64,000 bases of DNA from Ereboglobus sp. (lineage in GTDB: Bacteria > Verrucomicrobiota > Verrucomicrobiia > Opitutales > Opitutaceae), in the NCBI GenBank assembly GCA_029974595.1, contig JARKRC010000074.1:51187-115186 (forward strand), given 5' to 3'. Below the pieces are notes generated by a model. That model saw nothing but the letters and a program-made list of their open reading frames with translations, was not told the origin of the DNA and searched no databases. Positions 49,740-58,608 of the stretch are shown here, piece by piece. Position numbers and translations under genes: made by a program. Each line of letters opens with the position of its first letter. Position 1 is the stretch's first letter.

Positions 49740-49779
49740 ATAAAACGGCTTTTCTGTTGTTATGACAAAGCCGTTTTAT
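49740..49779 (-). terminator. Stem-loop after the outer-membrane protein gene
   Basis: A 13-bp stem ataaaacggcttt (49740-49752) / aaagccgttttat (49767-49779), 22 nt beyond the minus-strand stop at 49802. It is AT-flanked and could terminate in either direction. The left arm with its flank (49737-49761) recurs at 51033-51057 on the other side of the gene. Confidence 0.6.
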
Positions 49780-49801
49780 TATATATTATGGCCTCACGAA
49801 A

Positions 49802-50791
49802 TCAGAAGGTGAAGATGGCCTGGACGCTGAAAAAGGCGTCGTCCTTCACAACGTAATCCTTGTATTTATAAATCGAAGCCTCGGCGAGGATGGAGAAATT
49901 TTCATTGACGGTGTAGGAGGGCGAAAGGGTGCACTTGGTGAAACCCGGGCCGTCTTTGATTTTTTCACCGCTCACACGGGCGACGAGGCCGATTTTGTCG
50001 GTAAAGCCGGCTTTGCCGAGAACCAGCCAGTTGTAACCTTTGTCGCCGCCGTCACTGGTTTGCTTGTTGGCGTATTCACCGGCGAACATCAGTTTTTCAG
50101 TGACTTCATAGCTGACCCAAAAATCAACCACGGTGATTGAGGGCGATATGACAATTCCGCTGTCCCTGTATTTCGTCTCATGGCCGACGCCCAGGAAGAA
50201 GGTCAGGCCTTTCGCGGGCGTGACGGAGACAAACGCCTCGATGCCGGCATTGTTTTTCACTTCGCCGTCACCCGTGAGGCCGAGGGCGCGGCCATCGGCA
50301 TAGACGGAGTCGAGAAACGCCGCGCCAACGGAAAACACGTCGCTGGCGTAAGTGAGTTTCACGCCCGAGTGAAAAACCGGGATCGGGGCGAGGAAGTCGC
50401 CGTTGGCGTAGCTGATTTGATACATCAGCGGCGCGTCGAACGCTTCGAAGCCGAGATAGCTCAGGAAGCGCCCGCCCGTGAGGGTGAAGCCTTTTCCGAT
50501 GTCCACGTCGGCATACGCTTCAAGCACGTCGGTGTCCTCGCTGTTGTAATACAGGCTGACATATGTTTTGACGGGCGCGTATTTGAAGGTGAAGCCGAGC
50601 TTGGCACAGTCCAGGTCGTAGCGGCCGGGAATGTAGAAATCGGTGTTCTCCCTTTTTTCGGTTTTTGTGTAGGAGGCGGCGGCATAACCGTCAACCGACA
50701 AAGCCGGTGTGAGAGTGATTTCCGCGAAGGCCGGCGTCATTATAAGCAGCGCCGCAAACGCGACGCGGACAGGGTTGAAGGTTTTATTCAT
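49802..50791 (-). CDS. Outer-membrane beta-barrel protein (putative porin)
   Basis: A 329-aa exported protein (signal peptide about 1-23, ending AFA) composed of alternating amphipathic strands (KTYVSLYYNSED, GFTLTGGRFLSYLGFEAFD, FSVGAAFLDSVY, KGLTFFLGVGHET, IGLVARVSGEKI) and ending in Phe (SVQAIFTF), the usual barrel C-terminal signal. It resembles the OmpL/beta-barrel porin-2 type proteins found in Verrucomicrobia and Planctomycetes; the substrate is unknown. It is monocistronic, bracketed by two copies of a 25-nt sequence. Confidence 0.82.
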   Translation of the reverse strand: MNKTFNPVRVAFAALLIMTPAFAEITLTPALSVDGYAAASYTKTEKRENTDFYIPGRYDLDCAKLGFTFKYAPVKTYVSLYYNSEDTDVLEAYADVDIGKGFTLTGGRFLSYLGFEAFDAPLMYQISYANGDFLAPIPVFHSGVKLTYASDVFSVGAAFLDSVYADGRALGLTGDGEVKNNAGIEAFVSVTPAKGLTFFLGVGHETKYRDSGIVISPSITVVDFWVSYEVTEKLMFAGEYANKQTSDGGDKGYNWLVLGKAGFTDKIGLVARVSGEKIKDGPGFTKCTLSPSYTVNENFSILAEASIYKYKDYVVKDDAFFSVQAIFTF

Positions 50792-51032
50792 GGTGTTTGT
50801 ATTCTATATTATATTTATATTTTTCTTGATGTTGGAACACGCCCGCTTGCGTCGGTGGCGACGGGGCTTATCAACACATACGCTGTTTCGGACGCGCCTC
50901 CGGGATAGCAGAACGCGTGCCAGCCTTCCGGCGGCGTCGCGCGCATTCAGAAGCAATCCTGGTTTGGATATAATATCATTACGAAAGCGCGGGATAAAAT
51001 GCCGCGCGATCGGCGCGCGCTGCGCGCCGCGC

Positions 51033-51057
51033 CATATAAAACGGCTTTGCCGTTGTT
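51033..51057. repeat. Second copy of the catataaaacggcttt repeat
   Basis: Matches 49737-49761 at 23 of 25 positions, so the two copies flank the outer-membrane protein gene as direct repeats. The rest of 50792-51085 holds the gene's upstream region with no fixed promoter. Confidence 0.6.
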
Positions 51058-51085
51058 GGAGCCCGCGATTTATATGTAACGGATA

Positions 51086-53932
51086 TCAGTTCTTGATTTC
51101 CACCACGGTGGCGATGGCGTCGCGGAGGGCGGGGAGGCGGGAGGCTTCGATTTGCGCGTCGTGGTTGGCGTCTTCGATGTAGAAGGTGTCGATCGCGATG
51201 CCGCGTTCCGTGCCGATGCGGGCGAAGGTGATGTCGAAGCCGTGGTCGGAGATGGTTTTTGCGAGGAGATAGAGGAGGCCGATTTGGTCGCGGGCTTGGA
51301 TTTCGACAATGGTGCGTTGCATCGAGAGCTCGTTGTAAACGTCGATGATCGGTGGGAATGTGCCCTGGAGTGTCGTGACGGCGGTGGAGCGCGAGCCGAT
51401 GCGTTTGGCTTGGGCGAGGATGTCGGGGTAAAGATCGCGATTGGCGACGAGGGCTTGCTCGACGTTTTTGGCAAAGATGTCCTGCGCGGATTGGTTGAGG
51501 ACGACGCCGCCGCCGGGCTGGGCGATGTAGAAGGTGTCGATGGCGACGTGATCGCTGCGGGAGATGACTTTGGCGCTGAGGATGTTGACGCCGGCGACGC
51601 TGAGCGCGCCGGCGAGTTTGTAGAAGAGGCCGGCGCGATCCCAGGTGACGACGTTGACGATGGTGAGGGCGCGGTTGAGATCGGTGCGCCAGTCGATGAT
51701 GGGGCGGAGGCTTCCCACGGATTCGGCGGTGGTGATTGATTTGAGGAGGTCGTTCACCATGCGGATGTGAAGCGCGATTTCGGGGGTGTCGGTTTGGATG
51801 AAATAGCGTTCGGGGAGGAGGTTGAAGTGCGCGGCGATCTCGTCGGCGGCGATGCCGGGAATCGTCTCGGAGAGGAGTTGTTTGAGTTTCATTTGCTTGC
51901 GTTCGGTGTTGCGAAGCGCGATGGCGGCGGTGTCGTGGGTGAGGCGTTCGCTCGCGGCGCGGTAGAGTGTGGTGTGGAGGGAATCCTTGTAACTGTTCCA
52001 GAGGTCGGCGCTGGTGCTGCGGGAGTCGCAAAAGGTGTGTACGTAGAGATAGCGGAGGTGGTCGGCGTTTTGGACGACTTCGGCAAAGGCGGCTGCGGTT
52101 TGTGGATCATCGACGTCCCGTTTCTGCCAGAATCGTGCCATTGTGAGATGATTTTTGATAATAAATGTGACTATCGGGCGGTGGGCGGCGTCGATGAGCA
52201 GCCTCTCAAGGACGGGGCCGGCCATGAGAGCGCCGTTTTCGGCGTGGCCGCGAATGCCGTCGGCCTTGCCGATGTCGTGCAGGAGGAGGATGAGGTAGAG
52301 GAGCGAGGGGATGGGGGTTTCGTGGAGGGCGGTGAGGTATTTGGCCGTGAAGCGTTCTTCGCGGAGGAAGATGCGGTCGAGCTCGCGGATGGCGTTGAGG
52401 GTGTGGATATCGGCGGTGTAGCGGTGGTAGTATTCGTGCTGGACGAGGCAGGTGAGGGTGTCGAACTCGGGGAGGTAGCGGCCGAGGATGCCGAGCTCGT
52501 GCATGAGGGAGAGCGTGGGATAAACGTTGCCGACGGTGTGGAGGATGGCGCGAAAGGAGGCGGCGCAATCGGGGGAATTGATGACGCGGCGGTTGACGAG
52601 GGGAACGTTGTCGCGGATGAGGGTTTGGAGCGCGAAATCGGGCTGGACGCCGAGTTGCTGGGCGTAGCGGAAGACGCGGATGAGGCGCTTGGGGTCTTCG
52701 CGGAAGATGCCGGGGTGTTCGGCGGAGAGTTCGTTGCCGCGTTGGATGAAGCCGTCCACGCGCTGGGTCTTTTGGTGGCGGGTGATGCGGAGGGCGTCGC
52801 GGAGGGAGAGGGCGGGGGCGGTGTTTGCAGCGGGGTTGCCGGCCTTGATGGGATCGGCGGTGAGGGAAAGGCGGTGCTCTATGCCTTTGGCGACGCGGTG
52901 GATGGTTTGGGCGGCGCGGTAGTAGTCGTGCATGAATTGCTCGACGCGGCCGAGTTCGTCGGTGTTGGTGTAGCCGAGGCCGAGGGCAATGCGGGGTTGT
53001 TGTTCGAGGTTGAGGAGGTCGGTGAGATGTTTTGCGTTGAAATGGAGTTCGTTGCGCACGCGCATGAGGAAATCATACGAGCGTTTGAAGTCGCGGAGTT
53101 CGTTGGGGCGGAGGTAGCCTTCGGTGACGAGGTCGTCGATTTTGTGGAGGCCGAGTTTGACGTGCGCGAGCCAGAGGACCGAGTGGTAATCGCGGAGGCC
53201 GCCCGCGCCGTTTTTGATGTCGGGTTCCTGGAGGAAAACGGTGCCTCCATACTTGGCGCGGCGGATGGCTTGGTTTTTGAGGCGGGAGGCGATGTAGGAG
53301 AGGGCGCCTTCGTTGCGGTAAAAGTTTTCGTAAGCGGTGGAGAAATTCTCGAAAAGGGTCTCGGAGCCGGTGACACGGCGGGCTTCCATGAGGGCGGTTT
53401 TGGTCTGGATGTCGGCGCGGGCCTCGGCGAACGCGTCTTCGGTGGTGCGGGAGGAGTGGCCGACCTTGAGGCCGCAATCCCAGAGGATGTAGAGGATTTC
53501 GTTGACGAGGTGCTCCTGGAAGTCCTTGAGAGCGGCGAGGCTGGCATTCGGGGGGTAAAGGAACATGATGTCGATGTCGCTGAGAGGGCTGAGCTCGGCG
53601 CGGCCATAACCGCCGAGGGCGACGAGGGTGACTTCGGGCGGGGCGTTGTCGGGGCCGGAGGGGCGGGCGCGTTTCCAGGATTCGATGGCGTAGTCGAAGA
53701 GGTGCGAGAGCATCACGTCGACGGTGGCGGCGCGCGCGCGGGCGACGGCGACACCGGATTCGCCGGCTTCGTGGCGCATGCGGATCATGGCCGTTTCGAG
53801 GCGCAGAAAGGTTTTGCAGGCGGAGAGGCGTTGCGCGGCCGGGATTTCGGCGCCGGTGTCGGTGAAATTGAGGCGGCCGAGCGCATGTTTGCGGATACGG
53901 GTGCTAAGGGCGGTGAGCGGCGAGGTGTGCAC
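51086..53932 (-). CDS. glnD: [Protein-PII] uridylyltransferase/uridylyl-removing enzyme
   Basis: Senses glutamine and adds or removes UMP on PII proteins to control nitrogen assimilation. Domains: nucleotidyltransferase (GGYGRAELSPLSDIDIMFLYPP, the G-S and D-x-D catalytic motif), a helical GlnE-like linker, an HD phosphohydrolase domain (HDIGKADGIRGHAENGA) and two C-terminal ACT domains (ALTIVNVVTWDRAGLFYKLAGAL and RTIVEIQARDQIGLLYLLAKTI). I favour the GTG at 53932 (948 aa) because the preceding open stretch to 54019 reads like translated repeat (HIPHFASHIPHQ). The usual length is 850-950 aa. Confidence 0.92.
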   Translation of the reverse strand: MHTSPLTALSTRIRKHALGRLNFTDTGAEIPAAQRLSACKTFLRLETAMIRMRHEAGESGVAVARARAATVDVMLSHLFDYAIESWKRARPSGPDNAPPEVTLVALGGYGRAELSPLSDIDIMFLYPPNASLAALKDFQEHLVNEILYILWDCGLKVGHSSRTTEDAFAEARADIQTKTALMEARRVTGSETLFENFSTAYENFYRNEGALSYIASRLKNQAIRRAKYGGTVFLQEPDIKNGAGGLRDYHSVLWLAHVKLGLHKIDDLVTEGYLRPNELRDFKRSYDFLMRVRNELHFNAKHLTDLLNLEQQPRIALGLGYTNTDELGRVEQFMHDYYRAAQTIHRVAKGIEHRLSLTADPIKAGNPAANTAPALSLRDALRITRHQKTQRVDGFIQRGNELSAEHPGIFREDPKRLIRVFRYAQQLGVQPDFALQTLIRDNVPLVNRRVINSPDCAASFRAILHTVGNVYPTLSLMHELGILGRYLPEFDTLTCLVQHEYYHRYTADIHTLNAIRELDRIFLREERFTAKYLTALHETPIPSLLYLILLLHDIGKADGIRGHAENGALMAGPVLERLLIDAAHRPIVTFIIKNHLTMARFWQKRDVDDPQTAAAFAEVVQNADHLRYLYVHTFCDSRSTSADLWNSYKDSLHTTLYRAASERLTHDTAAIALRNTERKQMKLKQLLSETIPGIAADEIAAHFNLLPERYFIQTDTPEIALHIRMVNDLLKSITTAESVGSLRPIIDWRTDLNRALTIVNVVTWDRAGLFYKLAGALSVAGVNILSAKVISRSDHVAIDTFYIAQPGGGVVLNQSAQDIFAKNVEQALVANRDLYPDILAQAKRIGSRSTAVTTLQGTFPPIIDVYNELSMQRTIVEIQARDQIGLLYLLAKTISDHGFDITFARIGTERGIAIDTFYIEDANHDAQIEASRLPALRDAIATVVEIKN

Positions 53933-54115
53933 GTTTTGATGCGGGATGTGGGAGGCGAAATGCGGAATGTGATTCGTGGCGCAGGGGTATATATGCGGGA
54001 GATGATGTTGAAAAACCAATGCAAATTGGTCAATGGCTAGTGAAGCGGCCGGGCGGCTTCATTTGGCAGCCGGGAGGCGCCGAGGCGCGAATTTAAGGGA
54101 AATGGAGGAGCGCGC

Positions 54116-54144
54116 TTGACAAGTTGCGCGGGGAACGGTGCATT
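54116..54144 (+). promoter_or_regulatory. Possible promoter of rpsP
   Basis: TTGACA at 54116-54121, a 17-nt spacer, then TGCATT at 54139-54144 as a weak -10. The start codon of rpsP follows 43 nt later. The -35 is perfect; the -10 matches only three positions. Confidence 0.5.
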
Positions 54145-54187
54145 CGTCGGCTTTTCATCAGAATCTTTTCAGCAATCAGTAATCAAC

Positions 54188-54454
54188 ATGGCTCTTAAAA
54201 TCCGTCTTTCCCGCATCGGTGCGACGCACCAACCCATCTACCACGTGGTCGTGGCCGAGGCCCGTTCCCGTCGTGATGGCGCGGCTGTCGAAATCCTTGG
54301 CACCTACTCGCCCCGCTCCAAGAAGGACGCGCTTTCCCTCGACCTCGCCCGCGCGGAATACTGGCTCACCAAGGGCGCGCTCCCGACCGACACCGCCAAG
54401 GGGCTCATCAAGAAAGCCCGCAAGTCCGCCACCGTCGAAGCTCCCGCCGCCTGA
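54188..54454 (+). CDS. rpsP: 30S ribosomal protein S16
   Basis: Structural protein of the small subunit that helps 30S assembly. The 88-aa product begins MALKIRLSRIGATHQPIYHVVVAEARSRRDG, the typical S16 start, and has EILGTYSPRSKK and the C-terminal AEYWLTKGALPTDTAKGLIKKA. The ATG at 54188 is chosen for this start. It is the first gene of the rpsP-trmD-rplS group; rimM, often between rpsP and trmD, is absent here. Confidence 0.97.
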   Translation: MALKIRLSRIGATHQPIYHVVVAEARSRRDGAAVEILGTYSPRSKKDALSLDLARAEYWLTKGALPTDTAKGLIKKARKSATVEAPAA

Positions 54455-54491
54455 GCGGCGCGCGCGGGTTTCCGACATTTTGTCTTTTCGA

Positions 54492-54526
54492 GCCTCGGCT
54501 TTTTTCAGGCCGGGGTTTTTGTTTTT
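54492..54526 (+). terminator. Terminator or attenuator between rpsP and trmD
   Basis: Stem gcctcggc / gccgggg (7 bp, one G-T pair) followed by tttttgttttt. It resembles an intrinsic terminator, yet trmD starts 34 nt later, so partial readthrough may lower trmD and rplS relative to rpsP. Confidence 0.7.
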
Positions 54527-54559
54527 AACAATCAAACCGCAGGCCGGATTTATTGCGCC

Positions 54560-55246
54560 ATGCCGCTGACGATCGATCTCATCACGCTTTTTCCGCGCAT
54601 GCTCGACGGCTTTCTCGCCGAGAGCATTCTCGGCAAGGGCATTTGCGCGAATCTCCTCGATGTGCGCGTGCACGATCTGCGCCAATGGACGACCGACAAG
54701 CACCGGACGGCGGACGACAGGCCGTTTGGCGGCGGCGCGGGGATGGTGCTCAAGCCGGAGCCGGTTTTCGCGGCGATGGAGCAGTTGCAAACGCCGGGTT
54801 GCAGGCGCATCTACCTGACGCCGGACGGCGCGCCGCTTTCGCCGGCGGTCGCGGAGGAGCTTTCGAGGCAGCGGCATATCATTTTTCTCAGCGGCCACTA
54901 CGAGGGGATTGACCAGCGCATCCGCGACGCCGTGATCGACCAGGAGATCAGCATCGGGGACTATGTGCTGACGAACGGGACGCTGGCGGCGGCGGTGGTG
55001 ATCGACGCGCTGAGCCGTTTCATCCCCGGCGTGCTTGGTGAAGAAAAGTCATTGACGCACGAATCCTTCACGGGCAAGTTGCTCGACTTTCCTCAATACA
55101 CGCGTCCCGCCGAATTTCGCGGCATGTCCGTGCCGGAAGTCCTTCTTTCGGGCGACCACGGCAAAATCGAAAAGTGGCGGCACGCGCAATGTTTGGAGAA
55201 AACCCGCAAAGTCAGACCAGATTTACTCAAGCACCAACAGTCATGA
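54560..55246 (+). CDS. trmD: tRNA (guanine-37-N1)-methyltransferase
   Basis: Methylates G37 in tRNAs next to the anticodon to prevent frameshifting. The 228-aa SPOUT enzyme begins [15 protein letters not shown] and has the trefoil-knot motifs [13 protein letters not shown] (about 115-127) and [30 protein letters not shown] (about 136-165), plus the [14 protein letters not shown] block. It ends in a 4-nt overlap with rplS (ATGA), so the two are coupled. Confidence 0.97.
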   Translation: MPLTIDLITLFPRMLDGFLAESILGKGICANLLDVRVHDLRQWTTDKHRTADDRPFGGGAGMVLKPEPVFAAMEQLQTPGCRRIYLTPDGAPLSPAVAEELSRQRHIIFLSGHYEGIDQRIRDAVIDQEISIGDYVLTNGTLAAAVVIDALSRFIPGVLGEEKSLTHESFTGKLLDFPQYTRPAEFRGMSVPEVLLSGDHGKIEKWRHAQCLEKTRKVRPDLLKHQQS

Positions 55247-55608
55247 ATCCGATCATCAAAGAAATCACCGCCGGCCAGATCAAAGCCAACATCCCTGAGT
55301 TCAGGGTTGGCGATGGCGTGCGCGTGCACACCAAGGTTCGCGAAGGCGACAAAGAGCGCATCCAGGTTTTCTCCGGCGTTGTGATCGCCCGCAAGGGCGG
55401 CGGCATCCAGGAAACTTTCGCGGTCCGCCGCATCAGCTACGGCGAAGGCGTCGAGCGCGTGTTTCCGCTGAACTCGCCGAACATCGAGAAGATCGAGGTC
55501 GAGAAGGAATCCGTGCCGATGCGCGCGCGCCTCTATTACTTGCGCGGCCGCCAGGGCAAGGCCGCCATGGCCGTCAAGGCCAAGCGCGCCGAGAGCGCCG
55601 CGTCGTAA
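55243..55608 (+). CDS. rplS: 50S ribosomal protein L19
   Basis: Large-subunit protein at the interface with the 30S subunit. The ATG at 55243 gives 121 aa ([24 protein letters not shown]). Family blocks: [38 protein letters not shown], and the C-terminal [16 protein letters not shown]. It overlaps the trmD stop by 4 nt and is followed by a strong terminator, closing the ribosomal group. Confidence 0.97.
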   Translation: MNPIIKEITAGQIKANIPEFRVGDGVRVHTKVREGDKERIQVFSGVVIARKGGGIQETFAVRRISYGEGVERVFPLNSPNIEKIEVEKESVPMRARLYYLRGRQGKAAMAVKAKRAESAAS

Positions 55609-55634
55609 TACGCGCGTCGCTTCAATCGTTTTCG

Positions 55635-55667
55635 AAAGGCGGGCCCCGCGGGGTCCGCCTTTTTTTT
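55635..55667 (+). terminator. Rho-independent terminator of rplS
   Basis: Stem aaaggcgggccc / ggggtccgccttt (12 pairs with one G-T) ending in an uninterrupted run of eight or more T, 27 nt after the rplS stop. Confidence 0.93.
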
Positions 55668-55758
55668 GCATCGCGTTCCGGCGGGGAAACTTTCCGGGAT
55701 AAAAACTGGCCATGCCGCGCATGAGGAGGTTACCTGACGGACAACTTCCTCCATAATC

Positions 55759-57078
55759 ATGACGGACAAAATACAAGACGGCATTCAGAAAAACATTGTT
55801 GGTATTGGCAGTTTCTTCAGGGAAGCGCTCGTAAATCGGGGCGTCCCGGATGATACCGCGGTGATCGCGGGCGGCTTGGTCGCGGGCATCTGCCTGGTCG
55901 CGGTGGCGTTCATCGTCTACAAGATCGTCTGCGCGGCGCTCGTTCGCGGGGTGCACATGCTGATCAAGAAGACCACGGTGACGTGGGACGATGCGCTGGT
56001 GGAGGCCAGGCTGTTTTCGCGGCTGGCGCATTTTGCACCCGTGCTCCTGATAAGCGCCTCCAACCGCGCCGTGTTCGCCGGCATGCCGGCGGTGGCGGGA
56101 TTCGTGGACGGGTTCGTGAATCTGTACCTGATCATGATCGTCGTGGGCGTGATTTTTTCCGTGCTGGATGCGATCCACGGGATTTCGCAGCGCACGAACG
56201 TGTTTTCGGGCATGCCGCTCAAGGGCGTGCTGCAGGCCGTGAAGCTCATCATCATCCTGATCGCGGCGATTCTGACGCTGTCGATTTTGCTGGGCAAATC
56301 GCCGTTGTATTTCCTGTCGGGCATCGGCGCGCTGGCCGCCGTGCTGATGTTGATTTTCAAGGATGCGATCCTCGGTTTCACGGGCGGCATCATGCTCGCG
56401 GCAAACAATCTGGTGCGCGTGGGCGACTGGATCGAAATGCCGTCCGCCGGCGCGGATGGCGACGTGATCGACGTATCGCTCACGACCGTGAAGGTGCAGA
56501 ATTGGGACAAGACGATCGTGACGGTGCCGTCGTATTCGCTCGCCTCGGGGTCGTTCAAGAACTGGCGCGGGATGGCGGAATCGGGGGGCCGCCGCATCAA
56601 GCGCGCGATCAACATCGACATGAAAACGGTGCGTTTCGCCGACGAGGAAATGCTGGGGCGCTGGCGGCGCATCGAACTGCTGCAGCCTTACCTCGAAAGA
56701 AAGCAGAAGGAGATCGACGAGGTGAACAGGAAAACGGGGGGCGACCTGACCGTGCTCGGCAACGGGCGGAGGCTCACGAACCTCGGCACCTTCCGCGCGT
56801 ATTGCGAGGCGTACCTGCGCTCGCATGCGCACATTCACCAGAAGATGACCATGATCGTGCGGCAGTTGCAGCCCACGGAGCTGGGCGTGCCGCTGGAGCT
56901 GTACACTTTCACGAGTGATATTCGATGGGTGCAATACGAGGGCATCCAGTCGGATATTTTCGATCACCTGCTGGCGATCATCGGCGAGTTCGGCCTCGCG
57001 GTTTATCAAAATCCGAGCGGCGATGATGTGCGGGGGCTGGGCAGGGCGCTGGCTGCGAAGGGCGCGGCTCACTCGTAG
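55759..57078 (+). CDS. ybdG: MscS-family mechanosensitive channel, YbdG-like
   Basis: An inner-membrane tension-gated channel of 439 aa. About five membrane helices cover residues 38-210, followed by the MscS pore/cytoplasmic module: FLSGIGALAAVLMLIFKDAILGFTGGIMLAANNLVRVGDWIEMPSAGADGDV region (about 195-240), then a C-terminal beta/alpha cage with an inserted segment around 290-340 (YLERKQKEIDEVNRKTGG), typical of YbdG rather than MscS. Likely role: a miniconductance channel against osmotic downshift. It converges with the next gene, overlapping its 3' end by 10 nt. Confidence 0.87.
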   Translation: MTDKIQDGIQKNIVGIGSFFREALVNRGVPDDTAVIAGGLVAGICLVAVAFIVYKIVCAALVRGVHMLIKKTTVTWDDALVEARLFSRLAHFAPVLLISASNRAVFAGMPAVAGFVDGFVNLYLIMIVVGVIFSVLDAIHGISQRTNVFSGMPLKGVLQAVKLIIILIAAILTLSILLGKSPLYFLSGIGALAAVLMLIFKDAILGFTGGIMLAANNLVRVGDWIEMPSAGADGDVIDVSLTTVKVQNWDKTIVTVPSYSLASGSFKNWRGMAESGGRRIKRAINIDMKTVRFADEEMLGRWRRIELLQPYLERKQKEIDEVNRKTGGDLTVLGNGRRLTNLGTFRAYCEAYLRSHAHIHQKMTMIVRQLQPTELGVPLELYTFTSDIRWVQYEGIQSDIFDHLLAIIGEFGLAVYQNPSGDDVRGLGRALAAKGAAHS

Positions 57079-58601
57079 AGCGGGTGCTCGTCCAGGAAGA
57101 TCCAGCGGTCGACATCGATCGCGTGCGCGCCGAGCGCGGCGATGTATTCGTTTTTCTTCACGAGGCTGTCGGGGCTGTCCATCACCATCTGGATTTTTTC
57201 ATTCGGGATGTGGTGTTTCAGGAGGAGCATCGCGTCGTCGCAATCGCGGCTCTCGCTGTTGACGCCGAGCTTGCGGCAAGCGTCGTCCGTGCCGGCTGCC
57301 TGGCCGGTCTGCGTCAGCATGAGTCCGGTGGCATAGGCGCCGAAGCCCGCGCCGCGCCCGCCATTGTGGAGGATGAGCACGCCGCAGCCATAGGCGATGA
57401 TGTGCTTCACGGATTGTTTCATCTTGTCGCGGCTGGCGGCGGCGCGAAGCGGGAAGCGGTTGAAGAGGGCTTCGCTGTGGAGGCGCACCACGGGGACGTC
57501 GCGCGGGCGCGGGACGCCGTGCGTGAGCACGACGTAGTCCTGGCTCGTGACGATGTCGTAATAGACGTGCGTGCGGAACCAGTATGGCGCGGCGAGCAGG
57601 TCGGTGATCGTGTCGCCGGGGCTGGCCAGGCGGTGCGCGGCGAGCGCGGCGGCGGAGGTTTTCACGAGGTGGCGGTTGTCGCGAAGTTCCGTGTGGCCGA
57701 GGATCAGCGGCGCGTGCGCGGGCGTGAGTTTTTTGTATTGCTCGTCGGTGAGGAGCGCCTCGCCGTCGACTTGCTTGACGGGGAGGAAATAGCTGGCGGC
57801 GTAGATGAAGCGGCGGGCGCTGGCGAGCGCGTGGGGGCGGAAGGGGACGACGGGTTCGGGGAGCGTGGCGCGGCGGACCTTGCTGACGGCGGGGCGTTTG
57901 AGGTTGTGGCCGCCGCAGGTGGCCTTGGAGGTGAGGTAGGCGAGGTTGAAGGGCGAGGGTTCGGTTTCGAGCGGCTCGGTGGCGGCGATGCGTATGCCCT
58001 GGGCGCGAAGGGCGGCGACTTTGTCAGGGTTGTTGGTGAGGACGTGAAAGGGCGCCCGGATGCCGAGGAGGTGGCAGATTTGGGAGATGTTGTCGTAGTG
58101 CCGGTGGTCTTTTTGCAGGCCCATCGCGGCGTAGGCGTCGAATGTGGTAAGGCGGTCGGCGGAGGCTTGCACGAGCATGCGGTCGCGGGCCTTGGCGGGA
58201 TAACCGACCCCGCGGCCTTCCTGCATGAGGTAAAAGAGGATGCCGCGGCGTTTTTTCGCGATGAGTTCGAGCGCGCCTTCGAGCTGCTCGACGCAATCGC
58301 AATCGCAGCCGCGCAGCGTCTCGCTCGTGACGCAGGAGGAGTGCATGCGCATGCAGAGCGGTTCGGCGGTGGTGATGTCGCCGTGCGCGAGCGCGATGAG
58401 GTAGTGCCGGTCGATGATGTCCTGGAAAATGTGCGCGCGGAAGGGGCCGAAACGCATTTCGAGCTCGCAGCTGGCGAGATAGAGTGTGCGTCCGTGCAGC
58501 GGGCGGTCGTCGGGCGCAAGCAGGTTGAGCGCGCTGCCTTCCGGGTGTTGGAATTGGCGGATGAGCGTCTCGAATTCGGGAATGTTTTTCGGCGTGGTCA
58601 A
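57069..58601 (-). CDS. Tandem GTP cyclohydrolase II-like fusion protein
   Basis: A 510-aa protein with two RibA-type halves. The first (about 40-235) has the zinc triad C90-x10-C101-x-C103 in SSCVTSETLRGCDCDC and the GTP-loop-like LMQEGRGVGYPAKAR. The second (about 290-500) repeats the fold (VVLTHGVPRPRDVPVVRLHSE, LILHNGGRGAGFGAYATGL) but has no equivalent cysteines, so it is probably non-catalytic. Ordinary RibA is about 200 aa. The gene follows a nucleobase permease by 7 nt on the same strand. This setting resembles the URC1-type paralogues involved in pyrimidine breakdown rather than riboflavin synthesis; that link is inference. Confidence 0.8.
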   Translation of the reverse strand: MTTPKNIPEFETLIRQFQHPEGSALNLLAPDDRPLHGRTLYLASCELEMRFGPFRAHIFQDIIDRHYLIALAHGDITTAEPLCMRMHSSCVTSETLRGCDCDCVEQLEGALELIAKKRRGILFYLMQEGRGVGYPAKARDRMLVQASADRLTTFDAYAAMGLQKDHRHYDNISQICHLLGIRAPFHVLTNNPDKVAALRAQGIRIAATEPLETEPSPFNLAYLTSKATCGGHNLKRPAVSKVRRATLPEPVVPFRPHALASARRFIYAASYFLPVKQVDGEALLTDEQYKKLTPAHAPLILGHTELRDNRHLVKTSAAALAAHRLASPGDTITDLLAAPYWFRTHVYYDIVTSQDYVVLTHGVPRPRDVPVVRLHSEALFNRFPLRAAASRDKMKQSVKHIIAYGCGVLILHNGGRGAGFGAYATGLMLTQTGQAAGTDDACRKLGVNSESRDCDDAMLLLKHHIPNEKIQMVMDSPDSLVKKNEYIAALGAHAIDVDRWIFLDEHPLYE

Positions 58602-58608
58602 ATCAGGA

